Shown here: in pieces, positions 17,534-26,654 of the stretch
How positions within the stretch are numbered: position 1 is the first letter of the stretch
Layout of the letters: the number at the start of each line of letters is the position of its first letter
From: Bradyrhizobium icense
Lineage (GTDB): Bacteria; Pseudomonadota; Alphaproteobacteria; Rhizobiales; Xanthobacteraceae
NCBI RefSeq assembly: GCF_001693385.1
Contig: NZ_CP016428.1
Coordinates: 3,410,001 to 3,474,000, forward strand
Reading direction: 5' to 3'
Length of the DNA: 64,000 nucleotides
Program-made: the position numbers and the translations under genes
Notes under the pieces: generated by a model
The model's input: only the letters and a program-made list of their open reading frames with translations
Databases searched by the model: none
What the model was told of the DNA's origin: nothing

Positions 17534-18952
17534 CTATTCGTCCAGTATCCAGGTGTCCTTGGTGCCGCCTCCTTGGCTCGAATTGACCACCAGCGAGCCT
17601 TCCTTCAGCGCCACCCGCGTCAATCCGCCCGGCACGATGGTGACGTGCTTGCTTCCCGTCAGCACGAAGGGCCGCAAGTCGACATGGCGCGGCGCGAGGC
17701 CGGACGCGGTGCAGGTCGGGCAGGTGGAGAGCGCCAGCGTCGGCTGGGCGATAAAGCCCTCCGGCTCGCGCTTGAGTTTGTCGCGGAACGCCTCGATCGT
17801 CGCCTTGGTCGCGGCGGGACCGATCAGCATGCCGTAGCCGCCGGAGCCGTGCACTTCCTTCACCACCAGTTCGCTCAGATTGTCGAGCACGTAGGACAGG
17901 TCCTTCGGCTCGCGGCAGCGCCAGGTCGGTACGTTCTTCAGGATCGGTTCTTCGCCGAGATAGAACTTTACGATCTCCGGCATGTAGGAATAGATCGCCT
18001 TGTCGTCGGCAATGCCGGTGCCGACCGCGTTCGCCAGCGTGATATTGCCGGCCGCATAAGCCGACATCAGCCCGGGCACACCGAGCGCCGAATCCGGCCG
18101 GAAGGTCAAGGGATCGAGGAAATCGTCGTCGACGCGGCGATAGATCACATCGACGCGTTTCAGGCCCTCGGTGGTACGCATGAACACCTCATCGTTCTTG
18201 ACGATGAGGTCGCGGCCCTCGACCAGTTCGATGCCGAGCTTGTCGGCGAGGAAAGAGTGCTCGTAATAGGCGGAGTTGTAGACGCCGGGCGTCATCAGCG
18301 CGACCGTCGGCTCGGCCGAGGCGGAGAGCGGCGCCACCGAGCGCAGCGCCGACAGCAATTCGTCCGGATATCTCTCCACCGGCGCCACGCGGTGGCGGGC
18401 GAACAGGTCCGGAAACAGCCGCATCATGATTTCGCGGTTTTCCAGCATGTAGGACACGCCCGAGGGCGTCCGCGCATTGTCCTCCAGCACGATGAAATTG
18501 TCGGCGTCGACCCGGACGATGTCGATGCCGGCGATGTGCACATAGACGTCGTGCGGCACGCTCTGGCCGTTCATCTCGGGACGGAAGACCGGGTTCTGGA
18601 AGATCAGGTCGTCAGGGATGAGGTTGGCGCGCAGGATGTCGCGGCCGTGGTAGATGTCGCGCAAGAACATGTTGAGCGCGCGGACCCGCTGCTTCAGGCC
18701 TTTTTCCAGCAGGGACCATTCTTTTGCCGACATGATTCGCGGGATCACGTCGAAGGGGATCAGCCGCTCCTGGGCTTCGGCGTCGCCATAGACGGCGAAG
18801 GTGATGCCGATCCGGCGGAACAAGAGTTCCGCCTCCTGCCGGCGATACTCGAGCGCGTCCGGAGGCGTCTCCTTCAGCCAGCGGGAGAGCTCCCGATAGG
18901 CCGGGCGGAGGTCCCCGCCGGGGCCGTTCATCTCATCGAAGGCAACTGCCAT
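17534..18952 (-). CDS. Circularly permuted type 2 ATP-grasp protein
   Basis: The 472-residue protein matches the circularly permuted ATP-grasp family (DUF404/DUF407). It shows PRIMSAKEWSLLEKGLKQRV, the DPLTFRPDSALGVPGL region, VKEVHGSGGYGMLIGPAAT forming the nucleotide-binding loop, and the ending VNSSQGGGTKDTWIL. ATP-grasp enzymes ligate a carboxylate to an amine via an acyl phosphate, so a peptide-like product is likely. It is the first gene of the ATP-grasp / alpha-E / transglutaminase / Anbu series. The upstream 219-bp gap holds its promoter and that of the divergent CinA-like gene. Confidence 0.93.
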   Translation of the reverse strand: MAVAFDEMNGPGGDLRPAYRELSRWLKETPPDALEYRRQEAELLFRRIGITFAVYGDAEAQERLIPFDVIPRIMSAKEWSLLEKGLKQRVRALNMFLRDIYHGRDILRANLIPDDLIFQNPVFRPEMNGQSVPHDVYVHIAGIDIVRVDADNFIVLEDNARTPSGVSYMLENREIMMRLFPDLFARHRVAPVERYPDELLSALRSVAPLSASAEPTVALMTPGVYNSAYYEHSFLADKLGIELVEGRDLIVKNDEVFMRTTEGLKRVDVIYRRVDDDFLDPLTFRPDSALGVPGLMSAYAAGNITLANAVGTGIADDKAIYSYMPEIVKFYLGEEPILKNVPTWRCREPKDLSYVLDNLSELVVKEVHGSGGYGMLIGPAATKATIEAFRDKLKREPEGFIAQPTLALSTCPTCTASGLAPRHVDLRPFVLTGSKHVTIVPGGLTRVALKEGSLVVNSSQGGGTKDTWILDE

Positions 18953-19171
18953 AAATCCTGACTATCTCTCGAAGCCATGCGGCACAGTGCATGACATTAC
19001 AGGATGGTAGCAAGGCTCGGGCCAGCGCGATATGCAATGGCTTGCGGCATTTCGTGTGGGTAGCCGGCCGCGCTGCCCTAAAAAAAGGCGGCCGGGTGCT
19101 TATTTCGGCAGCAAACCCCCGTGACTTCAATGCGTTGCTTGCGCAAAGTACGGGACAGGTGGGGAGAAGTC

Positions 19172-19912
19172 ATGAGCGAGATCGTCACGGCGGGTATTCT
19201 GGTCATCGGCGACGAGATCCTGTCCGGCCGGACCAAGGACAAGAACATCGGCTTCATCGCCGAGTACCTGACCAACATCGGGATCGATCTCAAGGAGGTC
19301 CGCGTCGTCGCCGACGACGAGACCGACATTGTCGACGCCCTTAATGCACTGCGGAAGCGTTACACCTACGTCTTCACCACCGGCGGCATTGGGCCGACCC
19401 ATGACGACATCACCGCCGACAGCGTCGCCAAGGCCTTCGATGTCGGGATCGGTCATCACCCGGAGGTGGTGGCGCGCTTCCGCGAGCGCTGGAGCGAGCA
19501 GGATCTGAACGAGGCGCGGCTGCGCATGGCCCGCGTGCCCGACGGCGCCGAACTGATCCAGAGCGCGACCATCCTCGCGCCCGGCTTCAAGCTCGGCAAT
19601 GTCATCGTGATGGCCGGCATCCCCTCGATCATGCAGGCGATGATGGACATCGTAGCGCCCAAGCTGAAATCGGGCGTGCGGATGCTATCCGATTCCGTGC
19701 GGGCCAATGCGCGCGAAGGCGACATCGGCGGGCCGCTGCGGGAAATCGCCATCGCCCATCCCGACACCATCATCGGCAGCTATCCGTTCATGGACGAGGA
19801 CAAGAGGCCGAACACCAACCTGGTGGTCCGCTCGCGCGATCCCGACAAGCTCAACGCCGCGATGACTGCGGTGAAGGAGATGCTTGCGGCATTGAACGTC
19901 ACCACCCGGTAG
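19172..19912 (+). CDS. CinA-like molybdopterin-binding domain protein
   Basis: The 246-residue protein corresponds to the N-terminal MoaB/MoCF-like domain of Cin[21 protein letters not shown] and [13 protein letters not shown] are the conserved loops. It lacks the C-terminal nicotinamide-nucleotide amidase domain of full CinA, so it belongs to the single-domain group; family members can hydrolyse ADP-ribose or related nucleotides, but activity here is unknown. The ATG at 19172 follows a GGGAGAAG ribosome binding site; an earlier in-frame start at 19121 is less likely. The gpt gene follows 41 bp downstream and may be cotranscribed. Confidence 0.88.
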   Translation: MSEIVTAGILVIGDEILSGRTKDKNIGFIAEYLTNIGIDLKEVRVVADDETDIVDALNALRKRYTYVFTTGGIGPTHDDITADSVAKAFDVGIGHHPEVVARFRERWSEQDLNEARLRMARVPDGAELIQSATILAPGFKLGNVIVMAGIPSIMQAMMDIVAPKLKSGVRMLSDSVRANAREGDIGGPLREIAIAHPDTIIGSYPFMDEDKRPNTNLVVRSRDPDKLNAAMTAVKEMLAALNVTTR

Positions 19913-19953
19913 CAGACAGGCCAGGACAAGACGAAGCGACAAGGCGAAGCAGC

Positions 19954-20472
19954 GTGGCAGACAATAATTACGAACCGAGCGCCGAGGCGAAAGCCGGCCG
20001 GCCTTTTCCGGTGTCCTGGGACCAGTTTCACCGGGATTGCCGGGCGCTGACCTGGCGGCTCAACGAGGTCGGGCCGTTTCATGCCATCATAGCGATCACC
20101 CGCGGCGGCCTCGTGCCAGCCGCGATCGTGGCCCGCGAACTCGGCATTCGCATCATCGATACCGTCTGCGTTGCGAGCTACGACCACACCAGCCAGGGTG
20201 ACCTGCAGGTGCTCAAGGGCGTGTGTGCCGATGTCGCCAAACTCGGGGGCGGTACCGGCAAGGGGCTGTTGATCGTCGACGACCTCGTCGATACCGGCGC
20301 CACCGGGCGGCTGGTGCGCCAGATGCTACCCGATGCGCATTTCGCCACCGTCTACGCCAAGCCGAAGGGCAAGCCGCTGGTCGATACTTTCATCACAGAA
20401 GTGTCGCAGGACACCTGGATCCATTTTCCCTGGGATACCGCGCTGTCGTTTCAGCCGCCGATCCGTCCGTGA
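19954..20472 (+). CDS. gpt: Xanthine phosphoribosyltransferase
   Basis: The 172-residue protein is a purine salvage phosphoribosyltransferase that converts xanthine or guanine plus PRPP to the nucleotide. It carries the N-terminal [18 protein letters not shown], the [15 protein letters not shown] loop, and the PRPP-binding motif [15 protein letters not shown]. The C-terminal WIHFPWD is as in Gpt enzymes. It starts with GTG at 19954. It lies just behind the CinA-like gene. The length is normal for the alphaproteobacterial form, slightly longer than in enteric bacteria owing to an N-terminal extension. Confidence 0.93.
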   Translation: MADNNYEPSAEAKAGRPFPVSWDQFHRDCRALTWRLNEVGPFHAIIAITRGGLVPAAIVARELGIRIIDTVCVASYDHTSQGDLQVLKGVCADVAKLGGGTGKGLLIVDDLVDTGATGRLVRQMLPDAHFATVYAKPKGKPLVDTFITEVSQDTWIHFPWDTALSFQPPIRP

Positions 20473-20486
20473 GCGTAGGACGAATA

Positions 20487-20536
20487 GCGAATGGCGAAAT
20501 AGCGAATAGAGAAAGATACCATTACTCGCCATTCGC
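20487..20536. repeat. Inverted repeat after gpt
   Basis: GCGAATGGCGA (20487-20497) is perfectly inverted as TCGCCATTCGC (20526-20536), with repeated GCGAATA units beside it. It could form a hairpin in the transcript. Confidence 0.6.
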
Positions 20537-20552
20537 CACTCGCGCCCGTCAC

Positions 20553-21167
20553 ATGCCCCTGCAAAACCGCGTCACACCCACTGGCGACATCATCGCAACT
20601 CCGCATCGCGGCCTGTTCACCGGCAACCGCGGCATCATCCATGATCCCGCGACCAAGACGCTATTGAGGAAGCGCTGGTCGAGCCCGGCGTGGATCACCT
20701 GCGTCTGCGAGTTCAGGGGCTGGCGGCGGCCGGTAATGGGCCGGCGGAGCTGGACGGAGCTGTTCTTCCTCGACGAGGCGACCGCGTTCGCGGCCGGCCA
20801 TCGCCCATGCTTCTTCTGCCGCCGCGACGAAGCCAACCGTTTTCGCGCCGCGTGGGAGAAGGGGAACGGCGTTTCGAATATTCGTGCGCGTGAGATGGAC
20901 AGCCTACTGCATCGCGAGCGGCTGGAACGCGGCAAGAAGCGGCTGCATGCGCTGCCGATGCCGGTGGCGCAACTGCCCGACGGTGCGATGGTGCACCGGG
21001 ATGAGGAGAGTTTTCTGATCGTGCGGGGCAGGGCGCTGCAATGGTCGATGACCGGCTATCGCAAGGTGGAAGGCGCAATCGGGGACGTAATCCTGCTGAC
21101 GCCGCCGTCAACGCTGCGCGCATTCAATGCCGGATATCGGCCGGTACTGCATCCAAGCGCGAGTTAG
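20553..21167 (+). CDS. Conserved protein of unknown function with CxxC
   Basis: I do not recognise a named family for this 204-residue protein. It is rich in Arg and Trp, with a GRRSWTELFFLDEATA segment, a CFFCRR motif that could bind metal with other cysteines (an earlier ITCVCEF), and a conserved-looking end. It is probably cytoplasmic. The start ATG at 20553 is chosen because the sequence upstream is a repeat in which the longer frame is unlikely to be coding. It follows gpt by 80 bp. Confidence 0.7.
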   Translation: MPLQNRVTPTGDIIATPHRGLFTGNRGIIHDPATKTLLRKRWSSPAWITCVCEFRGWRRPVMGRRSWTELFFLDEATAFAAGHRPCFFCRRDEANRFRAAWEKGNGVSNIRAREMDSLLHRERLERGKKRLHALPMPVAQLPDGAMVHRDEESFLIVRGRALQWSMTGYRKVEGAIGDVILLTPPSTLRAFNAGYRPVLHPSAS

Positions 21168-21191
21168 CTAGCGGAACTGATGCGCGGTCTG

Positions 21192-21252
21192 CCCTCTCTC
21201 CCGCTTGCGGGGGAGAACTGCACCTTGACCCTCCACCGCGCGCGGGAGAGGG
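21192..21252. repeat. CCCTCTC/GAGAGGG palindromic repeat
   Basis: CCCTCTCTCCCGC and GCGGGAGAGGG flank an inner CGCTTGCGGG. Typical Bradyrhizobium intergenic element between convergent genes. Confidence 0.55.
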
Positions 21253-21262
21253 AAGGGAAGCA

Positions 21263-22285
21263 TCATCCGAGCTTCTGCCGCGCCAATTTCGCGCCGGCGC
21301 CCAGCGCCGCCAGTTTCGCCTCCGCGACATCTCTCCGCATCGGCGCCATGCCGCAATTGGTGGTCGCGACGATGTTGTCAAGCGGCACGAATTTCGCGAC
21401 CGCCTCGATCACCTTGACGACATCCTCGGCCGTCTCGACCGTGTCGCTGGCGACGTCGATCACGCCGGCCTGGATGATCTTGCCAGGAAGCAGGGCCAGC
21501 AGATCCAGAGGCACTTTCGAGTTGCGGCACTCGATCGCGACCTGCTGGATCGGGCTTTTGGCGATCGCCGGGAAAATATCCTCGTATTGCCGCCATTCGC
21601 TGCCCAGCGTCTGTTTCCAGTCGGTATTGGCCTTGATGCCATAGCCGTAGCAGATGTGAACCGCGGTGGCGCAGGTCAGCCCTTCGGCTGCGCGCTCAAG
21701 TGCCTTGATGCCCCAGTCGGAAACTTCATCCATGAAGACGTTGAAGGCGGGCTCGTCGAACTGGATCACATCGACGCCGTCGGCCTGCAGCGCCTTGGCC
21801 TCGTTGTTGAGCAGCTCGGCAAAGGCGAACGCCATCTTGACCTTGTCTCCATAGAACCGGTCTGCGACGGTGTCGGCGATGGTCATCGGGCCGGGCAGGG
21901 TGAACTTTAGCTTGCGGGTGGTATGGGAGCGGGCGACGCGGGCCTCGTCCGCATGGACGCGGCCCTTCAGCGTCAGCGGCGCTGTCACCTGCGGCACCAT
22001 CGCCTTGTAGCGATCCTTGCGGATGCCCATCTCGACCTTGTGGGCGAAATCGATGCCCTCGACCTTCTCCAGGAAGCCGTGAACGAAATGCTGGCGGGCC
22101 TGCTCACCCTCGGTGACGATATCGATGCCGGAATCTTCCTGCAGCTTCACTGCCAGCATGGTGGCGTCGCGCTTGGCGCGGGTGAGCTCGTCGCCTTTAG
22201 ATTTCCAGGGCGCCCAGAGCGTGTTGGGCTCGGCCAGCCATTCCGGCTTCGGCAAGGAGCCTGCGATCGTGGTTGGAAACAGCAT
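21263..22285 (-). CDS. Cobalamin-independent methionine synthase-like protein (MetE C-terminal fold)
   Basis: The 340-residue protein matches the catalytic C-terminal half of MetE only: PTTIAGSLPKPEWLAEPNTLW at the start, DIVTEGEQARQHFV, FDEPAFNVF, a zinc-site His/Cys region in AVHICYGYG, and NIVATTNCGMAPMRR near the end, which supplies another zinc-ligand cysteine. Full MetE is over 750 residues, so this is the short archaeal-type or methyltransferase-like variant; the methyl donor is unclear. I start at the ATG at 22285, preceded by GGGAGGC, not the upstream frame start at 22327. Alone on its strand. Confidence 0.88.
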   Translation of the reverse strand: MLFPTTIAGSLPKPEWLAEPNTLWAPWKSKGDELTRAKRDATMLAVKLQEDSGIDIVTEGEQARQHFVHGFLEKVEGIDFAHKVEMGIRKDRYKAMVPQVTAPLTLKGRVHADEARVARSHTTRKLKFTLPGPMTIADTVADRFYGDKVKMAFAFAELLNNEAKALQADGVDVIQFDEPAFNVFMDEVSDWGIKALERAAEGLTCATAVHICYGYGIKANTDWKQTLGSEWRQYEDIFPAIAKSPIQQVAIECRNSKVPLDLLALLPGKIIQAGVIDVASDTVETAEDVVKVIEAVAKFVPLDNIVATTNCGMAPMRRDVAEAKLAALGAGAKLARQKLG

Positions 22286-22449
22286 GGGAGCCTCCCGGTC
22301 GGTTCGGATTGAGCGCCTGTCTGCCATGTCTTAAGATCAAGGTACAGAACAACAAAAGTCCCCATTGCCGGGAAAATCTCGATCATACTGGAGGAACTGG
22401 GCTTTCGGTAGGCCACGAGGCAGCCGCCGCGGCGGCGGCCCCTCCAGTG

Positions 22450-22493
22450 CCCTCATCCTTCGAGACGCGCGTTCCGCGCTCCTCAGGATGAGG
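22450..22493. repeat. CCTCATCCTTCGAG-type palindromic repeat
   Basis: CCTCATCCT is inverted as AGGATGAGG, with GCGCG...CGCGC inside. It is a hairpin-forming element in the divergent gap between the MetE-like and isomerase genes. Confidence 0.65.
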
Positions 22494-22519
22494 CTCGAGA
22501 ACCAACAAAAGGAAATTCC

Positions 22520-23128
22520 ATGCTCGAATTCTTCTTCGATTGCTCCAGCCCCTGGACCTATCTTGCCTTTCATAACATCCAGCCGCTCGGCAAGGAGCTC
22601 GGTGTCGAGATCACCTGGCGGCCGATCCTGGTCGGCGGCATCTTCAATACTGTCAATCCGAGCGTCTATGCGCAGCGCGAAACACCGGTGCCGTTGAAGG
22701 CGCGCTACATGAAGAAAGACCTCGCCGACTGGGCGCGCTCGGCTGGGCTTTCGATCAAGATGCCGCCGACGGTGTTTCCGGTGAACAGCGTCAAGGCGAT
22801 GCGCGGCTGCGTCTGGCTCGGAAACGACATGGTGCCGTTCGTCACCGCGGTGTTTGAGGCCTATTGGGGCGGCGACAAGGACATCTCGCAGGATTCGGTA
22901 CTGACGGAAATCTGCAAGAAGGTCGGCATCGACCAAGTCAAATTCTTCGAGGGTATCGGCCAGCAGGCGATCAAGGATCAACTCAAGGCCAACACGGACG
23001 AGGTGATGGCGCGCGGCGGTTTTGGCTCGCCGACGATCTTCGTTGACAAATCAGACATGTACTTCGGCAACGACCGGATGCCGCTGATCCGCGAGGCGCT
23101 GGAGCGCCTGAAAGCGCGGGCTGCCTGA
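22520..23128 (+). CDS. 2-hydroxychromene-2-carboxylate isomerase (DsbA-fold)
   Basis: The 202-residue protein fits the kappa-class/NahD isomerase family: FFFDCSSPWTYLAFHN with the SP(x)xxY motif where DsbA has CxxC, WRPILVGGIFN, PPTVFPVNSVKAMRG and the ending GFGSPTIFVDKSDMYFGNDRM. The family isomerises the chromene intermediate of naphthalene-type degradation with glutathione, but many members serve other glutathione reactions. The stop overlaps the start of the next gene (TGATG), so the two are translationally coupled. Confidence 0.9.
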   Translation: MLEFFFDCSSPWTYLAFHNIQPLGKELGVEITWRPILVGGIFNTVNPSVYAQRETPVPLKARYMKKDLADWARSAGLSIKMPPTVFPVNSVKAMRGCVWLGNDMVPFVTAVFEAYWGGDKDISQDSVLTEICKKVGIDQVKFFEGIGQQAIKDQLKANTDEVMARGGFGSPTIFVDKSDMYFGNDRMPLIREALERLKARAA

Positions 23129-24102
23129 TGCCGAGAGCCGTCGTCTGCCGCGAGCTCGGGCCGCCCGAGCGCCTGCGCCTCGAAACGTTTGCCTCGGCAC
23201 CACTCGCGCCGGGGCAGGTGCGCGTCGCCATCCGCGCCGCCGGCATCAATTTTCCCGATATTTTGATGGCAGCGGGCGAATATCAGCTTAAGCCGCCATT
23301 GCCGTTTACACCGGGCGTGGAAGCCGCCGGCGATGTCGTCGAAGTGAACGAAGCGCCGGGCGTCGCGGTGGGCGACAGGGTCATCGTCAAGATGCGTCAC
23401 GGCGCCTATTCCGATGAAGCGGTCGCCGCGGCCTCGCAGCTCGTGCGCCTGCCGTCGACGTTCGATTATGCCGAGGGCGCGACGTTCCTGGCCGGCCATG
23501 GCACCGCCTATCACGCGCTGATCGACCGCGGGCGGTTGGAACCAGGCGAAGTGCTGCTGGTGCATGGCGCGGGCGGCGGCGTCGGGCTTGCCGCTGTCGA
23601 GATCGGCAAGGTGCTCGGTGCGACCGTGATCGCGACCGCTTCAAGCGATGAGAAGCTTGCGATTGCGAAAGCGAGGGGCGCCGATCATCTCATCCGCTAC
23701 GACCAAGAACCGTTCCGTGATGCCGTCAAACGCATCACCGACGGGCAGGGTGCTGATGTGGTGTTCGATCCCGTCGGCGGCGAGGTGTTCGAGAACTCGA
23801 TGCGCTGCATCAATTGGGGTGCGCGGCTCCTGGTGATCGGCTTCACCGGCGGCATCGGTCTCGCCAAGACCAATCTGTTGATGATCAAGGGCGCCAGTGT
23901 ATTGGGCGTCCGTGCCGGCGAAGCGGTGCGGAGAAATCCCGCGCTTGGCGAGGTGCGGATCAAGGCGCTGACGCAATGGGCGGAGGCCGGCACAATCCGT
24001 CCCAACGTCTCGCATCGGCTACCGCTGGAGGATTACGCGAAGGCAATGCGGCTGTTGATCGACCGCAAGGCGATCGGACGGGTGGCGCTGACGATGGGGT
24101 AA
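23128..24102 (+). CDS. NADPH:quinone oxidoreductase family protein
   Basis: The 324-residue protein is a zinc-free medium-chain dehydrogenase: N-terminal GroES-like fold (ELGPPERLRLETF; PGVEAAGDVVEVNE) and a Rossmann domain with VHGAGGGVGLAAVEIGKVL as the NADPH site. The zinc-ligand cysteines of alcohol dehydrogenases are absent. It would reduce quinones or other conjugated carbonyls. Its ATG overlaps the stop of the isomerase gene. Together they could handle a reactive aromatic or enone compound, but no pathway genes lie nearby. Confidence 0.92.
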   Translation: MPRAVVCRELGPPERLRLETFASAPLAPGQVRVAIRAAGINFPDILMAAGEYQLKPPLPFTPGVEAAGDVVEVNEAPGVAVGDRVIVKMRHGAYSDEAVAAASQLVRLPSTFDYAEGATFLAGHGTAYHALIDRGRLEPGEVLLVHGAGGGVGLAAVEIGKVLGATVIATASSDEKLAIAKARGADHLIRYDQEPFRDAVKRITDGQGADVVFDPVGGEVFENSMRCINWGARLLVIGFTGGIGLAKTNLLMIKGASVLGVRAGEAVRRNPALGEVRIKALTQWAEAGTIRPNVSHRLPLEDYAKAMRLLIDRKAIGRVALTMG

Positions 24103-24109
24103 TACTCCA

Positions 24110-24138
24110 TCGTCGTCCCCGCGAACGCGGGGACCCAT
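24110..24138. repeat. GTCCCCGCGAACGCGGGGAC palindrome
   Basis: A short hairpin with arms GTCCCCGCG/CGCGGGGAC in the 88-bp convergent gap. Identical cores recur throughout rhizobial chromosomes. Confidence 0.6.
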
Positions 24139-24189
24139 ACCGCGTGATTCTTCGAGAAGGCAAAGGGCAGGTGAGTTGCGGCTATCGCC

Positions 24190-25080
24190 TCACTTGTACT
24201 CCCGCTCCGTCCACCACGGGAAATAGTCCGGCATGTCGCTCGACACCTTGTTCTTGAACTGCGCCGGGCGCTTTTCCAGAAACGACACCACGCCTTCTTT
24301 CACGTCGTCCGAGCGGCCGCGGGCGTAGATGCCACGGCTGTCGACCTTGTGGGCTTCCATCGGATCGTCGGCGCCCAGCATGCGCCACATCATCTGCCGG
24401 ATCAGCGCGACCGACACCGGCGCGGTCTTGGCGGCGAATTCCCTGGCGAGCGCGCGTGCGGTCGGCAGCAAATCCTCCGGCGGCACCACCTTGCTGACGA
24501 GGCGGCCGGCGAGCGCTTCCTGCGCCGGGAACACGCGGCCCGAATAGCACCATTCCAGCGCCTGCGAGATGCCGACGATACGCGGCAGGAACCAGCTCGA
24601 GGCGGCTTCCGGCACGATGCCGCGCTGGGAGAACACGAAGCCGAAGCGTGCGGCGTCACTTGCGATGCGGATGTCCATTGCAAGCTGCATGGTGACGCCG
24701 ATGCCGACCGCGGGTCCATTCACCGCGGCAATCACGGGTTTCAAGCATTTGAATATCCGCAGCGTCACCTGGCCGCCACCATCGCGCACCATGGGATCGC
24801 TGTAGTCGACCGCCCCATCGGCAAGCCGCTTCACCGGTCCGCGCCGGGCGTCGCGGTCGAACGTGTTGGCGCCGGAAGAAAGGTCCGCGCCGGCGCAGAA
24901 GCCGCGGCCTGCGCCGGTGACGATGATGGCGCGGACATTGTCGTCTTTGTCAGCGGCATCGAAGGCATCGATCAATTCCTGCTGCATCGTGCCGTTGAAG
25001 GCGTTGAGTTTGTCGGGCCGGTTCAGCGTGATGGTGAGAATCTGATCGTCGACCTCGTACTTGATGGTCTCATACGCCAT
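24190..25080 (-). CDS. Enoyl-CoA hydratase/isomerase (crotonase family)
   Basis: The 296-residue protein has the crotonase fold: ILTITLNRPDKLNAFNG, the oxyanion-hole region GRGFCAGADLS, and PVIAAVNGPAVGIGVTM. The second-helix acid typical of hydratases appears as PEAASSWFLPRIVG, where Glu is followed by a conserved Trp found in rhizobial acyl-CoA enzymes. It would hydrate or isomerise an enoyl-CoA, but the acyl group is unknown. It is convergent with the oxidoreductase and lies 148 bp from the amidase gene. Its normal length supports the ATG start at 25080. Confidence 0.92.
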   Translation of the reverse strand: MAYETIKYEVDDQILTITLNRPDKLNAFNGTMQQELIDAFDAADKDDNVRAIIVTGAGRGFCAGADLSSGANTFDRDARRGPVKRLADGAVDYSDPMVRDGGGQVTLRIFKCLKPVIAAVNGPAVGIGVTMQLAMDIRIASDAARFGFVFSQRGIVPEAASSWFLPRIVGISQALEWCYSGRVFPAQEALAGRLVSKVVPPEDLLPTARALAREFAAKTAPVSVALIRQMMWRMLGADDPMEAHKVDSRGIYARGRSDDVKEGVVSFLEKRPAQFKNKVSSDMPDYFPWWTEREYK

Positions 25081-25123
25081 TGGGGGTGCCTTCCTGTGTG
25101 TTCTTATTGGCTGCTTAACGCAT

Positions 25124-25215
25124 CGTCATGTCCGGCCTTGTGGCGGGCATCCATGTCTTTCTATGCATCGACAGCGTAAAGACGTAGATGGCCGGGACAA
25201 GCCCCGCCATGACGG
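25124..25215. repeat. CGTCATG-type palindromic repeat
   Basis: CGTCATGTCCGGCCTTG at one end resembles the inverse of GCCCCGCCATGACGG at the other, and CATCCATGTCTTT pairs with AAAGACGTAGATGG inside. Confidence 0.6.
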
Positions 25216-25228
25216 AGGTATAAAGAAT

Positions 25229-26653
25229 CTACGTCTTCGGTGGCGTCGGCCACGGCCGCTGCGGGCCGCGCAGGCCCTCGAAGGCCTTGGCCATGCCGAG
25301 CACGCCGAGATCGTCGAAGCGGCGGCCGATGATCTGCACGCCGATCGGAAAACCCTTCGCGTCGTAGCCGCCATTGATCGAGAGCGCCGGGTTTTCCGAC
25401 ATGTTCCACGGCACCGTGTAGCAGATATGCTCGAACGGCCTGTCCGGATCGTTGATGGGCGCTGCAAACTCGGCCGGGAAGTTCACCACCGGCGATACCG
25501 GCGAGATCATGTAATCGAGTTCGTAGAATAGCTTTGCCGCCGCGGCGCGGATCGCCATGGTTGCGTTGAAACCTCTGACGACGTCGACACCGGAAAGTTT
25601 GGCGCCGGCTTCTGCCCATTTGTGGATGTAAGGCAGTGTCTTGGCGCGCTCCTCGGGTGAAAGCTTTGAGAGATCGTCCCACAACCGGGCTCGCCAGAAA
25701 TGATCGAGCCCGTCGAGCATCTCGCGGGTCAGGATGCCGCCGACTTCGGTCACGACTGCGCCGGCGGATTCGAACGCCTTGGCGGCATTTACCGCAACCT
25801 CGCGGACTTCGCTTTCCAGCGGCTGCCCGGCGCCGGCGTCGAGCATCAGGCCGATGCGCAGTTTGCGCGGCGACTTGTCGAGCGCTTTCCAGGGGATGGT
25901 GCTGTCGGCCGGCAGACTCATGCCGTCGCGGCGATCCGGCTTCGCCAGGACGCACATCATCAGCGCGGCATCGTCCACAGTCCTGGTCATCGGCCCGGCG
26001 ACGCGACCGACATAGGGCGGATCGATCGGAATGCGGCCGAGGCTCGGCTTCAGCGCGACCAGCCCGCACCAGCAGGCCGGCAGCCGTACCGAGCCGCCGA
26101 TATCGGTGCCCAGATGCAGCGGACCGTAACCGGCAGCGGCTGCTGCGCCGGCGCCGGCAGAAGAGCCGCCAGGGTTCTTGCTGAGATCCCAGGGATTGCG
26201 GGTGAGGGGATGGAAACTGGAGAGCCCAGACGACAGCATGCCGTAGTCCGGCATCGTCGTTTTGGAGAAGATGATCGCACCGGCTTCACGCAATCGTGCG
26301 GCGGGCGGTGCGTCCTTCCCGGCCGCTGCCAGCTTCACGCTGGCGGCGCCGAGCGGAATCGGTTGGCCCTTGGTAGCGATATTATCCTTGATCGTAACCG
26401 GCACGCCATCGAGCGTGCCTACAGGCTCGCCCTTCTGCCACCGCTCGGTCGATGCTCTCGCGGCAGCGCGCGCCCCATCGGGATCGAACAGATACAGCGC
26501 CTTGATGTGCGGCTCCCACGCCGCGACATGCGCGATCACTTCCTCCAGCACTTCCGACGGCGAGAACTGCTTGGCGCGATAGCCGGCGATCAGGTCGGTG
26601 GCGGAGAGGTCATGCAGCGAGGTGACCTCTTCCTCGGGGGCTGGTTTATGCAT
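25229..26653 (-). CDS. Amidase (amidase signature family)
   Basis: The 474-residue protein shows the amidase-signature Ser-cisSer-Lys triad: lysine in PVTIKDNIATKG, the cis-Ser/Ser region GGSSAGAGAAAAAGYGPLHL, followed by GTDIGGSVRLPA. The family hydrolyses carboxamides, including peptide and aryl amides. The C-terminal GVQIIGRRFDDLGVLGMAK is typical. It starts 1 bp after the M20 hydrolase gene's stop side (26655), so the genes are tightly packed. It belongs to the uptake-and-hydrolysis block with the peptide ABC transporter. Confidence 0.93.
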   Translation of the reverse strand: MHKPAPEEEVTSLHDLSATDLIAGYRAKQFSPSEVLEEVIAHVAAWEPHIKALYLFDPDGARAAARASTERWQKGEPVGTLDGVPVTIKDNIATKGQPIPLGAASVKLAAAGKDAPPAARLREAGAIIFSKTTMPDYGMLSSGLSSFHPLTRNPWDLSKNPGGSSAGAGAAAAAGYGPLHLGTDIGGSVRLPACWCGLVALKPSLGRIPIDPPYVGRVAGPMTRTVDDAALMMCVLAKPDRRDGMSLPADSTIPWKALDKSPRKLRIGLMLDAGAGQPLESEVREVAVNAAKAFESAGAVVTEVGGILTREMLDGLDHFWRARLWDDLSKLSPEERAKTLPYIHKWAEAGAKLSGVDVVRGFNATMAIRAAAAKLFYELDYMISPVSPVVNFPAEFAAPINDPDRPFEHICYTVPWNMSENPALSINGGYDAKGFPIGVQIIGRRFDDLGVLGMAKAFEGLRGPQRPWPTPPKT

Positions 26654-26654
26654 G

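Noticed and set aside
17504..18961. A 485-codon plus-strand frame opposite the ATP-grasp gene
   Set aside because: Antisense shadow with skewed composition; the minus-strand frame matches a known family.
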